Positions 17,380-27,935 of a stretch of 64,000 nucleotides of DNA are shown here, in pieces. The DNA comes from Vibrio sp. 10N.286.49.B3. Lineage in GTDB: Bacteria; Pseudomonadota; Gammaproteobacteria; Enterobacterales; Vibrionaceae. The stretch spans positions 1,264 to 65,263 of the forward strand of contig NZ_MCUV01000031.1 in the NCBI RefSeq assembly GCF_002873395.1, given 5' to 3'. The notes below the pieces were generated by a model. The model saw only the letters and a list, made by a program, of their open reading frames with translations, ran no database searches and was not told the origin of the DNA. The translations under genes were made by a program, and so were the position numbers. Within the stretch, counting starts at the first letter, position 1. Each line of letters begins with the position of its first letter.

Positions 17380-19239
17380 TTACTGAGTAGCGATGTAATA
17401 ATCAATATCTGTTACATGACGTAGAATCGTTAAGATTGCTGATAAATCTTGCTGTGTATTCATACGAACGAACTGAGTACCAATTTGCTCATTATATTGT
17501 GGGTCAGCTAAAACATTAACACTTGATAACTCAACGATAACCGTATTACCTAGCGCGTCTTTAGATTGACCAAATACAACATCGCCTTCAGCAGGTTTTG
17601 CTAAAGAGAAAACGTTGCCAGCCAGTGGTGAACTACGATCAACCGTTTCTAATTCACCAAACTCAAGACCACTTTCAACCAATGCGGTGTTATCACCTGA
17701 TTTCAAACCAGCAATGATTTGTGTCGCTAGTTCTAGTGATTGCTGCTCACCTTTCAGACGAGAAAGCTCTGCGACTACTTGCTCTTTAACTTCATCTAGT
17801 GGTAATACCTGCTCAGCACGAGTATCTTCAACACGCACCACGATGATGTGCTCAGGAGCCACTTCAATAACATCAGAGTTTAGACCGTCTTCTTTTACTT
17901 CTAAGCTTCGTAACGCTTGCATAACTGCAGGTGTACTTAGTAGCTCAGGCGCATTATTTTGTGAAATAAAGTCTGTGGTATGAATTGGTTGTTGAACCGC
18001 TTCTGCCGAATCATCCAATGAATCAGGGTACTCAAACGCCACTCTCTCAAGTTCAGTTTGTAGTGCGTAGAATTGGTCAACAGCTTCTTCATCAGTTAGC
18101 TCTGCTTTAATATCAGCAGCTACATCAGCAAATGGCTGTGCTGCTGAAGCTTTAACATCATCAAGCTGAATAATATGGTAGCCAAACGCAGATTTAACTA
18201 AACCTGTTCTATCGCCTGCATTTTGTAGTTCAAAAGCAGCAGCTTCAAACGTTGGATCCATAACATCACGTTCGATCCAACCTAGGTCACCACCTTGATC
18301 TGCACTGCCAAAGTCATCTGATTTTTCTTCTGCTAAAGCGGCAAAGTCTGCACCAGCATTAAGTTCATCAAGAATGGCTTGTGCTTTTGCTTCATCATCA
18401 CCTTGAACAAGGATGTGACTGACTTTACGCTGCTCTTCAGATGAGTATTTATCTAAGTGCTCTTCATAATACAGCTGTGCATCTTCATCAGAAATATCAA
18501 TTTGAGCTTTTAGCTGCTCAGCAGAAAGCTCAATGTAAGCAACTTTCATTTGCTCTGGACGAGTGTAACGCGCGGAGTTATCTTGATAAGCTTGCTGAAT
18601 ATCTTCATCGCTTAGTTGCACATTTTGAGCAAGTTCAGTTGAAGATAACGTCAGAGTGCGAATATCACGTGTTTGTGTCAGTAACGCATTTTGAGCATCA
18701 ACTTCACCTGGTAGACTAAAGTCACTTGACTCTAATGCTGTAAGTAATTGGCTGCGTACTGCATCACGACGTAAGTATTCTGCAAAGCTCTCTGCACTAA
18801 ATCCTGCACGGCGAAGCGCAGACTGGTAGATATCTTGATCAAATTTACCATCAGAGTGAAATTGTGGCATATCTAAAATCATGCTACGAATTTGCGCATC
18901 ACTAACTCGTAAGCCTAATGATTCTGCGTGCTGCTCTAAAAGAAGATCATTGATCATACGATCTAAAACCGACTTACGGAAAGAAGCAACATAAGCAGGA
19001 TCAGCAAGTAACTGAGCAAAATAATCGCCCATTTGCGCTTGCATACGGTTACGCTCATTTTGATAAGCTTGCTCAAATTCGCCCATGCTTATCTCAGCAT
19101 TACCCACTTTTGCAGCTGAATTGTTACCACTATCAACAAGGTAACTACCGACACCTGCAAAAACAAATGAACAGATAATTAAACCAAGGATAATTTTTAC
19201 TGCGATGCTGTTTACGCCTTCGCGCAATCGTTCCATCAT
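17380..19239 (-). CDS. ppiD: Periplasmic folding chaperone PpiD
   Basis: SurA-like chaperone anchored in the inner membrane beside the Sec translocon, where it receives emerging exported proteins. The 619-residue product begins MMERLREG, then one membrane helix (about residues 13-34), an N-terminal chaperone domain with a SurA-like pattern, a parvulin domain (about 255-360, VSHILVQGDDEAKAQAIL and LGWIERDVMDPTFE) and a long C-terminal region. Parvulin activity in PpiD is weak or absent in known members. The ATG at 19239 with GGAGAG upstream is chosen over a TTG six codons earlier. It follows hupB, as in Escherichia. Confidence 0.94.
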   Translation of the reverse strand: MMERLREGVNSIAVKIILGLIICSFVFAGVGSYLVDSGNNSAAKVGNAEISMGEFEQAYQNERNRMQAQMGDYFAQLLADPAYVASFRKSVLDRMINDLLLEQHAESLGLRVSDAQIRSMILDMPQFHSDGKFDQDIYQSALRRAGFSAESFAEYLRRDAVRSQLLTALESSDFSLPGEVDAQNALLTQTRDIRTLTLSSTELAQNVQLSDEDIQQAYQDNSARYTRPEQMKVAYIELSAEQLKAQIDISDEDAQLYYEEHLDKYSSEEQRKVSHILVQGDDEAKAQAILDELNAGADFAALAEEKSDDFGSADQGGDLGWIERDVMDPTFEAAAFELQNAGDRTGLVKSAFGYHIIQLDDVKASAAQPFADVAADIKAELTDEEAVDQFYALQTELERVAFEYPDSLDDSAEAVQQPIHTTDFISQNNAPELLSTPAVMQALRSLEVKEDGLNSDVIEVAPEHIIVVRVEDTRAEQVLPLDEVKEQVVAELSRLKGEQQSLELATQIIAGLKSGDNTALVESGLEFGELETVDRSSPLAGNVFSLAKPAEGDVVFGQSKDALGNTVIVELSSVNVLADPQYNEQIGTQFVRMNTQQDLSAILTILRHVTDIDYYIATQ

Positions 19240-19324
19240 AACTCTAGTACTCTCCAAAAAAGAAGCTCATCATGTTTCACATAAGTGCTTCAAGTATCAA
19301 TTTTATCTTGCGATGATATCAGAA

Positions 19325-19353
19325 AAAGAAATGCGCATCAGTAAGATGCGCAT
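19325..19353 (-). terminator. Terminator of hupB
   Basis: Perfect 9-bp stem ATGCGCATC / GATGCGCAT with a 5-nt loop, followed on the minus strand by a T-rich tail (TTCTTTTTCT), about 95 bp past the hupB stop. Confidence 0.75.
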
Positions 19354-19447
19354 ATTAAAATCACTCGCTACCATTAATGTGAAACGATATGTTTCGACAC
19401 CATCAGCAGAGTCATCGCACTCTATGCGGCGACAATGATAATTGACT

Positions 19448-19720
19448 TTAGTTACAAGCGTCTTTCAGTGCTTTACCGGCTTTAAATGCTGGTACTTTTG
19501 CTTCTGCAATTTGAATCTCATCGCCTGTCTTAGGGTTACGACCTGTGCGTGCTGCACGAGTACGTACACTAAAAGTACCAAAGCCAACAAGTGCAACTTG
19601 ATCACCTGACTGTAAAGTATCACCAACTGCTTCAATGAATGCGTCTAAAGCACGACCTGCTGAGGCTTTTGAAATGTCTGCGTTTTCTGCAATTGATTCT
19701 ACTAATTGTGTTTTATTCAC
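19448..19720 (-). CDS. hupB: DNA-binding protein HU-beta
   Basis: A 90-residue histone-like protein that bends DNA as a dimer in the nucleoid. The HU signature [19 protein letters not shown] and the C-terminal [14 protein letters not shown] are intact. The start is a GTG at 19720 (product MNKTQL) with AAGGGGA 6 nt upstream. This gives exactly the family length of 90 residues, and E. coli hupB also uses GTG. The frame could extend seven codons further but without support. It lies between lon and ppiD, each unit with its own terminator. Confidence 0.96.
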   Translation of the reverse strand: MNKTQLVESIAENADISKASAGRALDAFIEAVGDTLQSGDQVALVGFGTFSVRTRAARTGRNPKTGDEIQIAEAKVPAFKAGKALKDACN

Positions 19721-19845
19721 TTTGATTCCCCTTCCAACCATCTTTGTCTATGAGCAAGATGATTTTTATTCTTTTTTGAAATTAAAATTTAGCTTGAAGC
19801 CTTATGACATCAGGGCTGTAGCATTCGAGAGTTAACTTATCCTTC

Positions 19846-19882
19846 AAAAAAAACGCTGACAAGCCTTTTTTCTTGTCAGCGT
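19846..19882 (-). terminator. Terminator of lon
   Basis: An 11-bp perfect stem ACGCTGACAAG / CTTGTCAGCGT with an 8-nt loop. On the minus strand it is followed by at least eight T. It is located in the lon-hupB gap, 35 bp past the lon stop. Confidence 0.85.
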
Positions 19883-19917
19883 AATCTTTTCGCTATTTTT
19901 GTTAGGTATCGCTACTT

Positions 19918-22263
19918 TTAAGCAGGAAACTCAACGCCAAAAGGATCTCTTTCTAAAGCAACCTTTAAAACATCCTCAATCCACTGCACTGGAATCACTT
20001 CCAAGTCAGCAATAACGTCATCAGCGATTTCTTCTAAATCACGTTCATTATCTTTTGGAATAAGAATCGTTTTAATGCCACCACGGTGTGCTGCTAAGAT
20101 TTTCTCTTTAAGGCCACCAATCTTCAGTACTTCACCACGTAGGGTAATTTCACCAGTCATCGCAACATCGGCACGCACTGGGTTACCTGTTAGCGTTGAG
20201 ACTAATGCTGTACTAATTGCTGTACCTGCACTTGGGCCATCTTTTGGTGTTGCACCTTCTGGCGCATGAACGTGAATATCACGCTTCTCATAGAAGTCAG
20301 CATTAATGCCTAGTTGTTCAGCACGAGAACGAACTACTGTCATAGCCGTTTGAATTGACTCTTGCATCACATCACCAAGTGAACCCGTTTGAGTCATCTT
20401 GCCTTTACCAATCATAGACTGAGCTTCAATGGTAAGGAGTTCACCACCAACTTCTGTCCACGCAAGACCTGCGACTAGACCAATGCGGTTCTTGTCTTCT
20501 GCTTTACCGAAATCAAAGCGTTGAACACCAAGGTAATCATGTAGATTATCTTGAGTCACCGTAACACTCTTTAGATCTTTATCTAGCAGAATGTTTTTCA
20601 CCGCTTTACGACAAATTTGAGAAATATCACGCTCTAAGCTACGCACACCCGCTTCACGTGTGTAGTGACGAATAATGCCCATGATCGCTGAATCTTCAAT
20701 CGTGATTTCATGTGTCTTAAGACCATTACGCTCAATTTGCTTATCAACAAGGTGACGTTTGGCAATGTTAAGCTTTTCATCTTCTGTATAACCAGATAAA
20801 CGAATCACTTCCATACGGTCTAGTAGAGGCCCAGGAATATTCATTGAGTTTGACGTTGCAACAAACATGACATCAGACAAGTCAAAATCAACTTCAAGGT
20901 AGTGATCATTAAAGGCATTGTTTTGCTCTGGATCGAGTACTTCCAATAAAGCTGAAGCTGGATCACCACGCATATCTGATGACATCTTATCGATTTCATC
21001 AAGTAAGAAGAGTGGGTTCTTAACGCCAACTTTTGCCATATTTTGAATCAGCTTACCTGGCAAGGAGCCAATGTAAGTACGGCGGTGACCACGGATCTCG
21101 GCTTCATCACGCACGCCACCTAGTGCCATACGTGTATATTTACGACCAGTAGCAGCAGCAATAGAGCGACCTAATGATGTTTTACCAACACCTGGAGGAC
21201 CGACTAGACATAAAATTGGACCTTTTAGCTTATTCACACGGTTTTGAACCGCTAAATACTCTAGAATACGTTCTTTTACGCGATCAAGACCAAAGTGATC
21301 TTCATTAAGAATTTCTTCGGCTTTGGCTAAATTCTTTTTCACCTTCGAGCGTTTTGCCCAAGGCACATCCGTCATCCAATCAATATAGCTTCGAACTACG
21401 GTGGCTTCAGCTGACATTGGAGACATCATCTTCAATTTATTCAGCTCTTGCTCGGTTTTCTTACGCGCTTCTTGTGGCATCTTTGACGTTTCAATTTTCG
21501 TCTTTAACGCTTCGAATTCATCTGGTGCATCATCCATGTCACCCAATTCTTTTTGGATGGCTTTCATCTGCTCATTCAGATAGTACTCGCGCTGCGATTT
21601 TTCCATCTGAGTTTTAACACGGCCACGAATACGCTTCTCTACATGAAGCAGGTCGATCTCAGATTCCATTTGTCCCATCAAGAACTCTAAACGATCAATC
21701 ACGTTTATGATCTCAAGAACTTGCTGCTTATCCTCAAGTTTTAATGGAATATGGGCCGCGATGGTATCAGCTAAACGCGCTGCTTCTTCGATTCCATTTA
21801 GAGATGTAAGCACCTCTGGCGGGATCTTTTTATTAAGCTTAATGAAACCTTCAAATTGATTGATGGTGCTACGTACAACCGCGTCTTGTTCTTTTTCATC
21901 TAATTCTGGCGTTGGTACGAATTCAGCATCAGCAACAAAGAAATCAGTATCTTTAAAGCTATGGATTTTAGCACGCTGTTGACCTTCAACTAAGACCTTA
22001 ACAGTGCCATCGGGAAGCTTTAGCAGCTGAAGAATAGTCGCAACAGTGCCCACTTCGAATAAATCATCGATCGCTGGTTCATCTGTGCTTGCTTGCTTTT
22101 GTGCCACAAGTAGGACTTTCTTATCGGCGTCCATAGCTGCTTCAAGACAACTAATCGATTTCTCTCTGCCAACAAATAACGGGATAACCATGTGTGGGTA
22201 AACCACTACATCACGTAGAGGTAGCACGGGGATCTCGATACGCTCGGAACGTTCCAAGTTCAT
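19918..22263 (-). CDS. lon: ATP-dependent protease Lon
   Basis: Cytosolic hexameric AAA+ serine protease degrading misfolded and regulatory proteins. The 781-residue protein has the N-terminal substrate domain (IPVLPLRDVVVYPHMVIPLFVGR), a coiled-coil region (about residues 180-270), the Walker A GPPGVGKTSLGRS and Walker B LFLLDEIDK. The C-terminal protease domain has the catalytic serine in PKDGPSAGTAI and the lysine in GGLKEKILAAHRGG. The ribosome site is GGAAGAGAG. A strong sigma-32 promoter match lies about 30 nt upstream of the ATG, consistent with heat shock control. Confidence 0.97.
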   Translation of the reverse strand: MNLERSERIEIPVLPLRDVVVYPHMVIPLFVGREKSISCLEAAMDADKKVLLVAQKQASTDEPAIDDLFEVGTVATILQLLKLPDGTVKVLVEGQQRAKIHSFKDTDFFVADAEFVPTPELDEKEQDAVVRSTINQFEGFIKLNKKIPPEVLTSLNGIEEAARLADTIAAHIPLKLEDKQQVLEIINVIDRLEFLMGQMESEIDLLHVEKRIRGRVKTQMEKSQREYYLNEQMKAIQKELGDMDDAPDEFEALKTKIETSKMPQEARKKTEQELNKLKMMSPMSAEATVVRSYIDWMTDVPWAKRSKVKKNLAKAEEILNEDHFGLDRVKERILEYLAVQNRVNKLKGPILCLVGPPGVGKTSLGRSIAAATGRKYTRMALGGVRDEAEIRGHRRTYIGSLPGKLIQNMAKVGVKNPLFLLDEIDKMSSDMRGDPASALLEVLDPEQNNAFNDHYLEVDFDLSDVMFVATSNSMNIPGPLLDRMEVIRLSGYTEDEKLNIAKRHLVDKQIERNGLKTHEITIEDSAIMGIIRHYTREAGVRSLERDISQICRKAVKNILLDKDLKSVTVTQDNLHDYLGVQRFDFGKAEDKNRIGLVAGLAWTEVGGELLTIEAQSMIGKGKMTQTGSLGDVMQESIQTAMTVVRSRAEQLGINADFYEKRDIHVHAPEGATPKDGPSAGTAISTALVSTLTGNPVRADVAMTGEITLRGEVLKIGGLKEKILAAHRGGIKTILIPKDNERDLEEIADDVIADLEVIPVQWIEDVLKVALERDPFGVEFPA

Positions 22264-22298
22264 ATAATTCTCTCTTCCGCTTTAACTGATATAAATCT

Positions 22299-22325
22299 AT
22301 ATGGGGCTGAAATCATTGGATTCAA
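22299..22325 (-). promoter_or_regulatory. Sigma-32 heat shock promoter of lon
   Basis: On the minus strand: TTGAA, a 14-nt spacer, then CCCCATAT. This agrees with the sigma-32 consensus CTTGAA-N13/15-CCCCATnT. The -10 element ends about 35 nt before the lon ATG, giving a leader of roughly 30 nt. Confidence 0.82.
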
Positions 22326-22368
22326 TATAAGAATTGAAAATAAATAGATAGGATTTGGTTTAGGCAAT

Positions 22369-22396
22369 AAAAAAGGAGGTAATCACTACCTCCTTT
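22369..22396 (-). terminator. Terminator of clpX
   Basis: Perfect 10-bp stem AAAGGAGGTA / TACCTCCTTT with a 5-nt loop. On the minus strand it is followed by a T-run (TTTTTATTG). It is located just past the clpX stop and before the lon promoter. Confidence 0.85.
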
Positions 22397-22406
22397 CATC
22401 GATAAC

Positions 22407-23687
22407 TTACTCTGCGCTAGCCGTTTGGCTGTCTGCATTACTGTAAATAAGCAATGGTTCAGACTCACCATTAATCACTGTTTCATCAATTACAACTTTG
22501 CTTACGCCCGTTGAAGATGGCAGATCATACATAGTGTTTAGCAATACGCCTTCAAGAATAGAACGAAGACCACGAGCACCTGTTTTACGGTCCATTGCTT
22601 TTTTAGCAATAGCACGTAAGGCATCATCACGGAACTCTAACTCAGCATCTTCTAGATCAAATAATGCAGCGTACTGTTTAGTCAGTGCATTCTTCGGTTC
22701 ACATAGAATCTGTACTAGAGCATCTTCATCTAACTCTGTCAGTGTCGTAGTTACTGGCAAACGACCAATGAATTCTGGGATTAAGCCATATTTCACTAGA
22801 TCTTCTGGTTCGACTTGAGTGAATAACTCACCCACTGTTTTCGCTTCATCTTTAGAGCGAATTTCAGCACAGAAACCGATGCTAGAGCCTTTTTCAAGAC
22901 GCTGCTCGATCACTTTATCTAGACCAGAGAAAGCACCGCCACAGATAAATAGAATCTTAGACGTGTCTACTTGCAAGAACTCTTGTTGAGGATGCTTACG
23001 TCCACCTTGTGGTGGAACTGAAGCAATAGTACCTTCAACGAGCTTCAACAATGCTTGCTGTACACCTTCACCTGATACATCACGTGTAATCGATGGGTTT
23101 TCAGCTTTACGTGAAATTTTATCAATTTCATCGATGTAGACAATACCACGTTCTGCTTTCGCTACGTCGTAATCACATTTTTGCAAAAGCTTCTGAATGA
23201 TATTCTCTACATCTTCACCAACATAACCCGCTTCGGTTAGTGTGGTTGCATCTGCCATTGTGAATGGTACATCTAGGAAACGAGCTAGTGTTTCAGCAAG
23301 CAGTGTTTTACCACTACCTGTTGGGCCGATAAGTAAGATATTACTCTTACCAAGCTCGACACCTTCACTCGTAACATCACCATTACGTAGACGCTTGTAG
23401 TGATTGTATACTGCAACTGCAAGTACTTTCTTCGCGTAATCTTGGCCAATTACATAGTCATCAAGGTGCTCACTAATGTCACGTGGCGTTGGTAGAGCTT
23501 CCGATTCTTTCTTCGGTAGCGCATCCTTGACTTCTTCACGAATAATGTCGTTACATAGATCGACACATTCGTCACAAACGTAAACTGATGGACCTGCGAT
23601 TAACTTGCGAACTTCGTGTTGGCTTTTGCCACAGAAAGAGCAGTAAAGTAACTTACCGCTACCGCCCTCTTTGCTTTTATCTGTCAT
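22407..23687 (-). CDS. clpX: ATP-dependent Clp protease ATP-binding subunit ClpX
   Basis: Hexameric AAA+ unfoldase that feeds substrates to ClpP. The 426-residue protein has an N-terminal C4 zinc finger ([11 protein letters not shown], then CDECVDLC), Walker [16 protein letters not shown], Walker [10 protein letters not shown], the pore motif region and an IGF loop (GSSIGFCAE) that docks on ClpP. The ribosome site AAGAGG is clear. It is 82 bp downstream of clpP on the same strand with no terminator between, so tig-clpP-clpX may form one unit. Confidence 0.97.
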   Translation of the reverse strand: MTDKSKEGGSGKLLYCSFCGKSQHEVRKLIAGPSVYVCDECVDLCNDIIREEVKDALPKKESEALPTPRDISEHLDDYVIGQDYAKKVLAVAVYNHYKRLRNGDVTSEGVELGKSNILLIGPTGSGKTLLAETLARFLDVPFTMADATTLTEAGYVGEDVENIIQKLLQKCDYDVAKAERGIVYIDEIDKISRKAENPSITRDVSGEGVQQALLKLVEGTIASVPPQGGRKHPQQEFLQVDTSKILFICGGAFSGLDKVIEQRLEKGSSIGFCAEIRSKDEAKTVGELFTQVEPEDLVKYGLIPEFIGRLPVTTTLTELDEDALVQILCEPKNALTKQYAALFDLEDAELEFRDDALRAIAKKAMDRKTGARGLRSILEGVLLNTMYDLPSSTGVSKVVIDETVINGESEPLLIYSNADSQTASAE

Positions 23688-23769
23688 TCGCTAACCTCTT
23701 AGCATTACTCTTTATGTTTGAGTGTATAACACTTTAAACCAATTTGCGTTAAACAATTACACAATGTAA

Positions 23770-24396
23770 TTATTCACCACGATGGTTTAAAACAGAATCC
23801 ACTAAACCGTATTCAACAGCTTGATCGGCTGACATAAAGTTATCACGGTCCGTATCACCTTCTACCACTTCTAGTGGTTGTCCTGTGTGATCAGCCAGTA
23901 ACTTGTTCAGCTTCTGCTTAATTGTCAGAATTTCTTGTGCATGAATTTGAATATCTGATGCTTGACCTTGGAAACCGCCTAGTGGTTGGTGAATCATTAC
24001 GCGTGAGTTAGGTAATACATAACGTTTACCTGGCGCACCACCAGCAAGAAGGAAAGCACCCATAGAACAAGCTTGACCCATACATACTGTGCTCACATTT
24101 GGCTTGATAAGCTGCATTGTGTCATAAATAGACATGCCTGCAGTTACACTACCGCCAGGTGAGTTAATGTATAAGTAAATATCTTTATCTGGATTTTCAG
24201 ATTCTAAGAAAAGCAGTTGAGCCACGACAAGGTTTGCCATGTGGTCTTCAACTTGACCGGTAAGGAAAATGACACGCTCTTTAAGTAAACGTGAAAAAAT
24301 ATCGTACGAACGCTCGCCGCGAGAGGTTTGTTCAACAACCATCGGAACGAGGGCGCTCATTATTGACGACATTGGATTTTTTTCTTGATAGCTCAT
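23770..24396 (-). CDS. clpP: ATP-dependent Clp protease proteolytic subunit ClpP
   Basis: Barrel-forming serine protease partner of ClpX. The 208-residue precursor has the catalytic Ser in [14 protein letters not shown], His in MIHQPLGG and Asp in the DTDRDNFMS region, with the conserved [25 protein letters not shown]-terminal part split here by a short cleavable leader (residues 1-14 or so). The length matches the family. It is 104 bp after tig. Confidence 0.97.
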   Translation of the reverse strand: MSYQEKNPMSSIMSALVPMVVEQTSRGERSYDIFSRLLKERVIFLTGQVEDHMANLVVAQLLFLESENPDKDIYLYINSPGGSVTAGMSIYDTMQLIKPNVSTVCMGQACSMGAFLLAGGAPGKRYVLPNSRVMIHQPLGGFQGQASDIQIHAQEILTIKQKLNKLLADHTGQPLEVVEGDTDRDNFMSADQAVEYGLVDSVLNHRGE

Positions 24397-24500
24397 ATTC
24401 TTATGTCCCTAAAATAAATGGCCCGAATGATTCAATCATACGGACCATTGTTAGCAGAATAGTTAATGCTAAGTCAACCTTCTACACAAGATATTGCTAA

Positions 24501-25802
24501 TTATGCAGGTTGTTGCTGATTCATTAGCTCGTTAAAGCCAACTTCTTTCTCAGAAACTTGTGCTTTAGCGATGATTGCGTCAATCGCTTGCTCTTCTAGA
24601 GCTACGTTACGCATGTTGTTCATCATCTGCTCGTTTTGCTCGTAGTAAGCAATAACTTCTGATGGATCTTCGTATGCTGTTGCCATTTCGTTGATGATAG
24701 CTTTCACTTTTTCATCATCAGCTTTTAGCTCTTCAGTCTTGATTACTTCACCAAGAAGAAGACCAACAACTACGCGACGTTTCGCTTGCTCTTCGAACAG
24801 TTCACGTGGAAGTTGAGCAGCAGCTTCAGGGTTACCACCGAAACGTTGAGAAGCTTGTTGACGTAGAGCTTCAACTTCTTGGTCGATAAGTGCAGAAGGA
24901 ACGTCAATATCGTTCTCTTTTACTAGACCGTCAAGCGCTTGCTCTTTGATGCGGTTTTTAACAGCTTGCTTTAGTTCGCGTTCCATGTTTTTACGAACTT
25001 CAGCTTTAAGACCGTCGATACCTTCAGCAGCACCAAACTTAGCAACGAACTCGTCGTTTAGCTCAGGAAGCTCACGAGATTCTACTTTGTTTAGAGTGAT
25101 AGCAAATTTCGCAGATTTACCTTTAAGCGCTTCAGCGTGGTAATCTTCTGGGAAGTTTACGTCGATTTCGAATTGCTCACCGGCTTTTTTGCCAACGATG
25201 CCATCTTCAAAACCAGGGATCATACGACCAGCGCCCATTTCTAGAGGGAAGTTGTCAGCTTTGCCGCCTTCAAATTCTTCACCGTCGATAGAACCAACGA
25301 AATCGATAGTTGCACGAGAAGTTTCAGTTGCAGCTTCAGATACTTCAGCCCACGTAGCTTGTTGCTTACGTAGAGTTTCGATCATTTCAGCAACGTCTTC
25401 GTCTTTAACTTCTACTGCTGGTTTCTCAACAGTGATGTTTTCAAGACCTTTCAGCTCAACTTCTGGGTAAACTTCAAAAGTTGCAGTGAAAACAAGATCA
25501 GAACCTTCTTCCATTGATACTGGAGCGAAAGTTGGTGCGCCAGCTGGATTGATTTTATCTTTAACGATAGCTTCGATGAAATGACGTTGCATTACTTCAC
25601 CAAGTAGATCTTGGCGTACTGATTTGCCGTACATTTGAGCAACCATCTTCATTGGCACTTTGCCTTTACGGAAACCATCGAAACGACGATTTTTCGCGAT
25701 GTTGCGTAGTTCAGCTGTTACTGCGTCTTCGATGTTAGCAGCAGGAACAGTAATAGTAAGACGGCGCTCTAGGCCTTCTAGGGTTTCAACAGTAGCTTGC
25801 AT
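24501..25802 (-). CDS. tig: Trigger factor
   Basis: Ribosome-associated chaperone with peptidyl-prolyl isomerase activity that meets nascent chains at the exit tunnel. The 433-residue protein shows the ribosome-binding motif GFRKGKVP (about residues 43-50), a central FKBP domain (about 150-240, [20 protein letters not shown]) and the C-terminal chaperone arms. The length matches E. coli (432). It is first in the tig-clpP-clpX order and has an unusually long leader if its heat shock promoter at 26161-26188 is used. Confidence 0.97.
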   Translation of the reverse strand: MQATVETLEGLERRLTITVPAANIEDAVTAELRNIAKNRRFDGFRKGKVPMKMVAQMYGKSVRQDLLGEVMQRHFIEAIVKDKINPAGAPTFAPVSMEEGSDLVFTATFEVYPEVELKGLENITVEKPAVEVKDEDVAEMIETLRKQQATWAEVSEAATETSRATIDFVGSIDGEEFEGGKADNFPLEMGAGRMIPGFEDGIVGKKAGEQFEIDVNFPEDYHAEALKGKSAKFAITLNKVESRELPELNDEFVAKFGAAEGIDGLKAEVRKNMERELKQAVKNRIKEQALDGLVKENDIDVPSALIDQEVEALRQQASQRFGGNPEAAAQLPRELFEEQAKRRVVVGLLLGEVIKTEELKADDEKVKAIINEMATAYEDPSEVIAYYEQNEQMMNNMRNVALEEQAIDAIIAKAQVSEKEVGFNELMNQQQPA

Positions 25803-26160
25803 TATATAAACCTCAAAACTGGCTCAGTTATTCTGAGCATATGAGCTAAACTTAGGCACAGGCCCTCGTTTTAAGCTGCATCCTTGTGTAGTGCTCTATC
25901 AGAACACCTAGTAATAAAACTGTAATTGATTGCCAATGAAACAACATTAACAACCAGACTAATAAGCGATATCTTTATATTTACCAATAAAACATTGGTA
26001 AAAAGGTATCTCTGATTAGCCTCAGGACAGAAATTTAGACGCGACATTCTAGCGATCTGTTCTCATGCTGTCGAGTCGTTCAACCATGCTTGGTGACTAA
26101 TGCCCTAAATTCTTCAGCTAAGTGATACAAATTCAACCGATTTGCATCAACTCAGCATAG
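25803..26160 (-). promoter_or_regulatory. Long leader region before tig
   Basis: No coding sequence of note lies in this interval. It contains a 9-bp perfect hairpin (TTTACCAAT / ATTGGTAAA, positions 25980-26002). If transcription starts at the sigma-32 element just upstream, it would be a leader of about 350 nt. A closer vegetative promoter is likely but I cannot point to one with confidence. Confidence 0.4.
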
Positions 26161-26188
26161 AAATGGGGATCACAGCGCTTTTTTCAAG
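26161..26188 (-). promoter_or_regulatory. Sigma-32 heat shock promoter upstream of tig
   Basis: On the minus strand: CTTGAA, a 14-nt spacer, then CCCCATTT. This is a near-perfect sigma-32 promoter and has the same spacing as the one before lon. It points at tig-clpP-clpX but ends about 358 nt before the tig ATG. Just behind it (26197-26229) is an AT-rich inverted repeat, ATCGTTTTT / AAAAACGAT. Confidence 0.8.
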
Positions 26189-26302
26189 GCTATGGCATCG
26201 TTTTTTTATAAAAAAATCAGAAAAACGATTTTAGCTGACTTTAACTGCCTACTTATCAACCTTTTGTGCCATTTTATTAACAATAAAGATAAGAAATAGT
26301 CT

Positions 26303-27778
26303 TTAAGATGAACAACTAATTATCATCTTTTTACCCCAATTTGGTGGTAAATTTGCATAATGATTAAGATCTTCATGCTCATCAAATGGAGTGGCAAGTA
26401 ACTTAGTCAGCACCTCAACTTCGCTATAATCCCCCAACTCAGCTTTTTCTATCGCTTGTTGAGCAAGATAATTACGCAATATAAATTTAGGGTTGACCTT
26501 ACGCATCTGCTTACAACGTGCTGTATCTGTTATTATTTCACCTTGATCATTACATTCTAATTCACAGCGCTGCCGATAACGCGCTAGCCAAGGCTTAATT
26601 TGTGCTGGTAAAACAAACAGATCCATCACTCCCTGCCCTTGGTGGCGATCAATACATGAGAGTTCACGGAAAAATCGGCTGTAATCGACTTGAGTTTGTA
26701 TCATCACATCAAACATGGCATTAAATAGCTCACTATCTTGAGGGTGCTTGTTTCGTAGCCCTAACTTTTGACGCATCAATCGACTAAAATGGGAGGCTAA
26801 TTCCGTTTCAAACTGTGCTAAAGAGCGCTCTAAATCGTCTTTATCTATTAGTGCTGATAAAGCGTGTGCCAAGGCGGTTAAATTCCATAACGCTATACTA
26901 GGTTGACGCTCAAAAGAGTAACGACCTTGGTAGTCAGAGTGATTACAAATATAACTAGGATCATAATCATCTAAAAAACCAAACGGTCCATAATCAAAGG
27001 TTTGACCTAAAATCGACATATTATCGGTATTCATCACGCCATGAGCAAAACCATAAGCCTGCCAATACGCAATCATTTCAGCGGTTTTTATTGCAATTAA
27101 TTGAAACATTTTACTGTATGGCTTATCACTTAATTGGCACTGTGGAAAATGCCATTCGATGACTTTATCCGCCAACTCTTTTTGAGCGACCAGTTGATTG
27201 GTATAAAAAAGATGCTCAAAATGACCAAAACGAATATGGCTGTGGGCAGCGCGAATAAGTAATGCCGCTTTTTCTAACTGCTCGCGCTCAACAATGGTAT
27301 CACTGCCTAACATCGCCAGCGCCCTCGTGGTAGGAATACCAAGCCCTGCCATCGCCTCACTGCAAAGGTACTCGCGGATTGTCGACCGCAATACAGCCCG
27401 ACCATCGCCCATGCGAGAGTAAGGCGTCTGCCCTGCTCCCTTTATATGCAGGTCCCATACAGTGCCACAACGATCAGTTAACTCTGCTAATAGCAAGCCT
27501 CGCCCATCACCTAGATCAGGGTTGTAAGCGCCAAATTGATGCCCTGCGTATTTCATAGCAAGTGGAGAAAAATAGGTAGGAATAGATTGGCCAGAAAGTG
27601 CTGCTAACAACTCTGGCTCATTATTAGCATCGCGCGGCAAACCTAACTGCTCAGCTAATGAACCATTCCACATTAGCCAATGAGCATTGGCTAATGGTTG
27701 TGGGGAAACAAAGGTATAAAACAGCGCTGATAACTGTGAGTAGCGGGTCGTGATTGGTAGCTTGGTCCAAAATGACAT
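26303..27778 (-). CDS. selO: Protein adenylyltransferase SelO (YdiU)
   Basis: Pseudokinase-fold enzyme that transfers AMP from ATP to protein hydroxyls, linked to redox stress in known members. The 491-residue product has the SelO landmarks: [20 protein letters not shown] (nucleotide-binding loop), [22 protein letters not shown], the active-site [22 protein letters not shown] and the FDDYDP-like [11 protein letters not shown]. The ATG at 27778 with AGGACG upstream is chosen; the frame extends 13 codons further to 27817. The bacterial form lacks the eukaryotic C-terminal selenocysteine. It is monocistronic, after the TRAP terminator. Confidence 0.93.
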   Translation of the reverse strand: MSFWTKLPITTRYSQLSALFYTFVSPQPLANAHWLMWNGSLAEQLGLPRDANNEPELLAALSGQSIPTYFSPLAMKYAGHQFGAYNPDLGDGRGLLLAELTDRCGTVWDLHIKGAGQTPYSRMGDGRAVLRSTIREYLCSEAMAGLGIPTTRALAMLGSDTIVEREQLEKAALLIRAAHSHIRFGHFEHLFYTNQLVAQKELADKVIEWHFPQCQLSDKPYSKMFQLIAIKTAEMIAYWQAYGFAHGVMNTDNMSILGQTFDYGPFGFLDDYDPSYICNHSDYQGRYSFERQPSIALWNLTALAHALSALIDKDDLERSLAQFETELASHFSRLMRQKLGLRNKHPQDSELFNAMFDVMIQTQVDYSRFFRELSCIDRHQGQGVMDLFVLPAQIKPWLARYRQRCELECNDQGEIITDTARCKQMRKVNPKFILRNYLAQQAIEKAELGDYSEVEVLTKLLATPFDEHEDLNHYANLPPNWGKKMIISCSS

Positions 27779-27841
27779 AAGCGTCCTATAAAATGAAAAA
27801 AATAAGATTATTGACAAATATAGAACGGATTAGGCAAAGCA

Positions 27842-27873
27842 TAAAAAAAGCCCGTCACTGTCAGTAAGGGCTT
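27842..27873 (-). terminator. Terminator of the TRAP permease gene
   Basis: Stem AAGCCC / GGGCTT enclosing an inner CACTG / CAGT pairing, followed on the minus strand by a run of seven T. It lies 63 bp past the TRAP permease stop codon and before selO. Confidence 0.8.
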
Positions 27874-27935
27874 CTAATATTTTCACATACACGGGTCGTG
27901 TTATACCAATGTCATCAATCAATGATTAACGTTAT

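Noticed and set aside
26303..27778. SelO as a selenoprotein
   Set aside because: The bacterial frame is complete without an internal TGA, and the selenocysteine belongs to the eukaryotic C-terminus.
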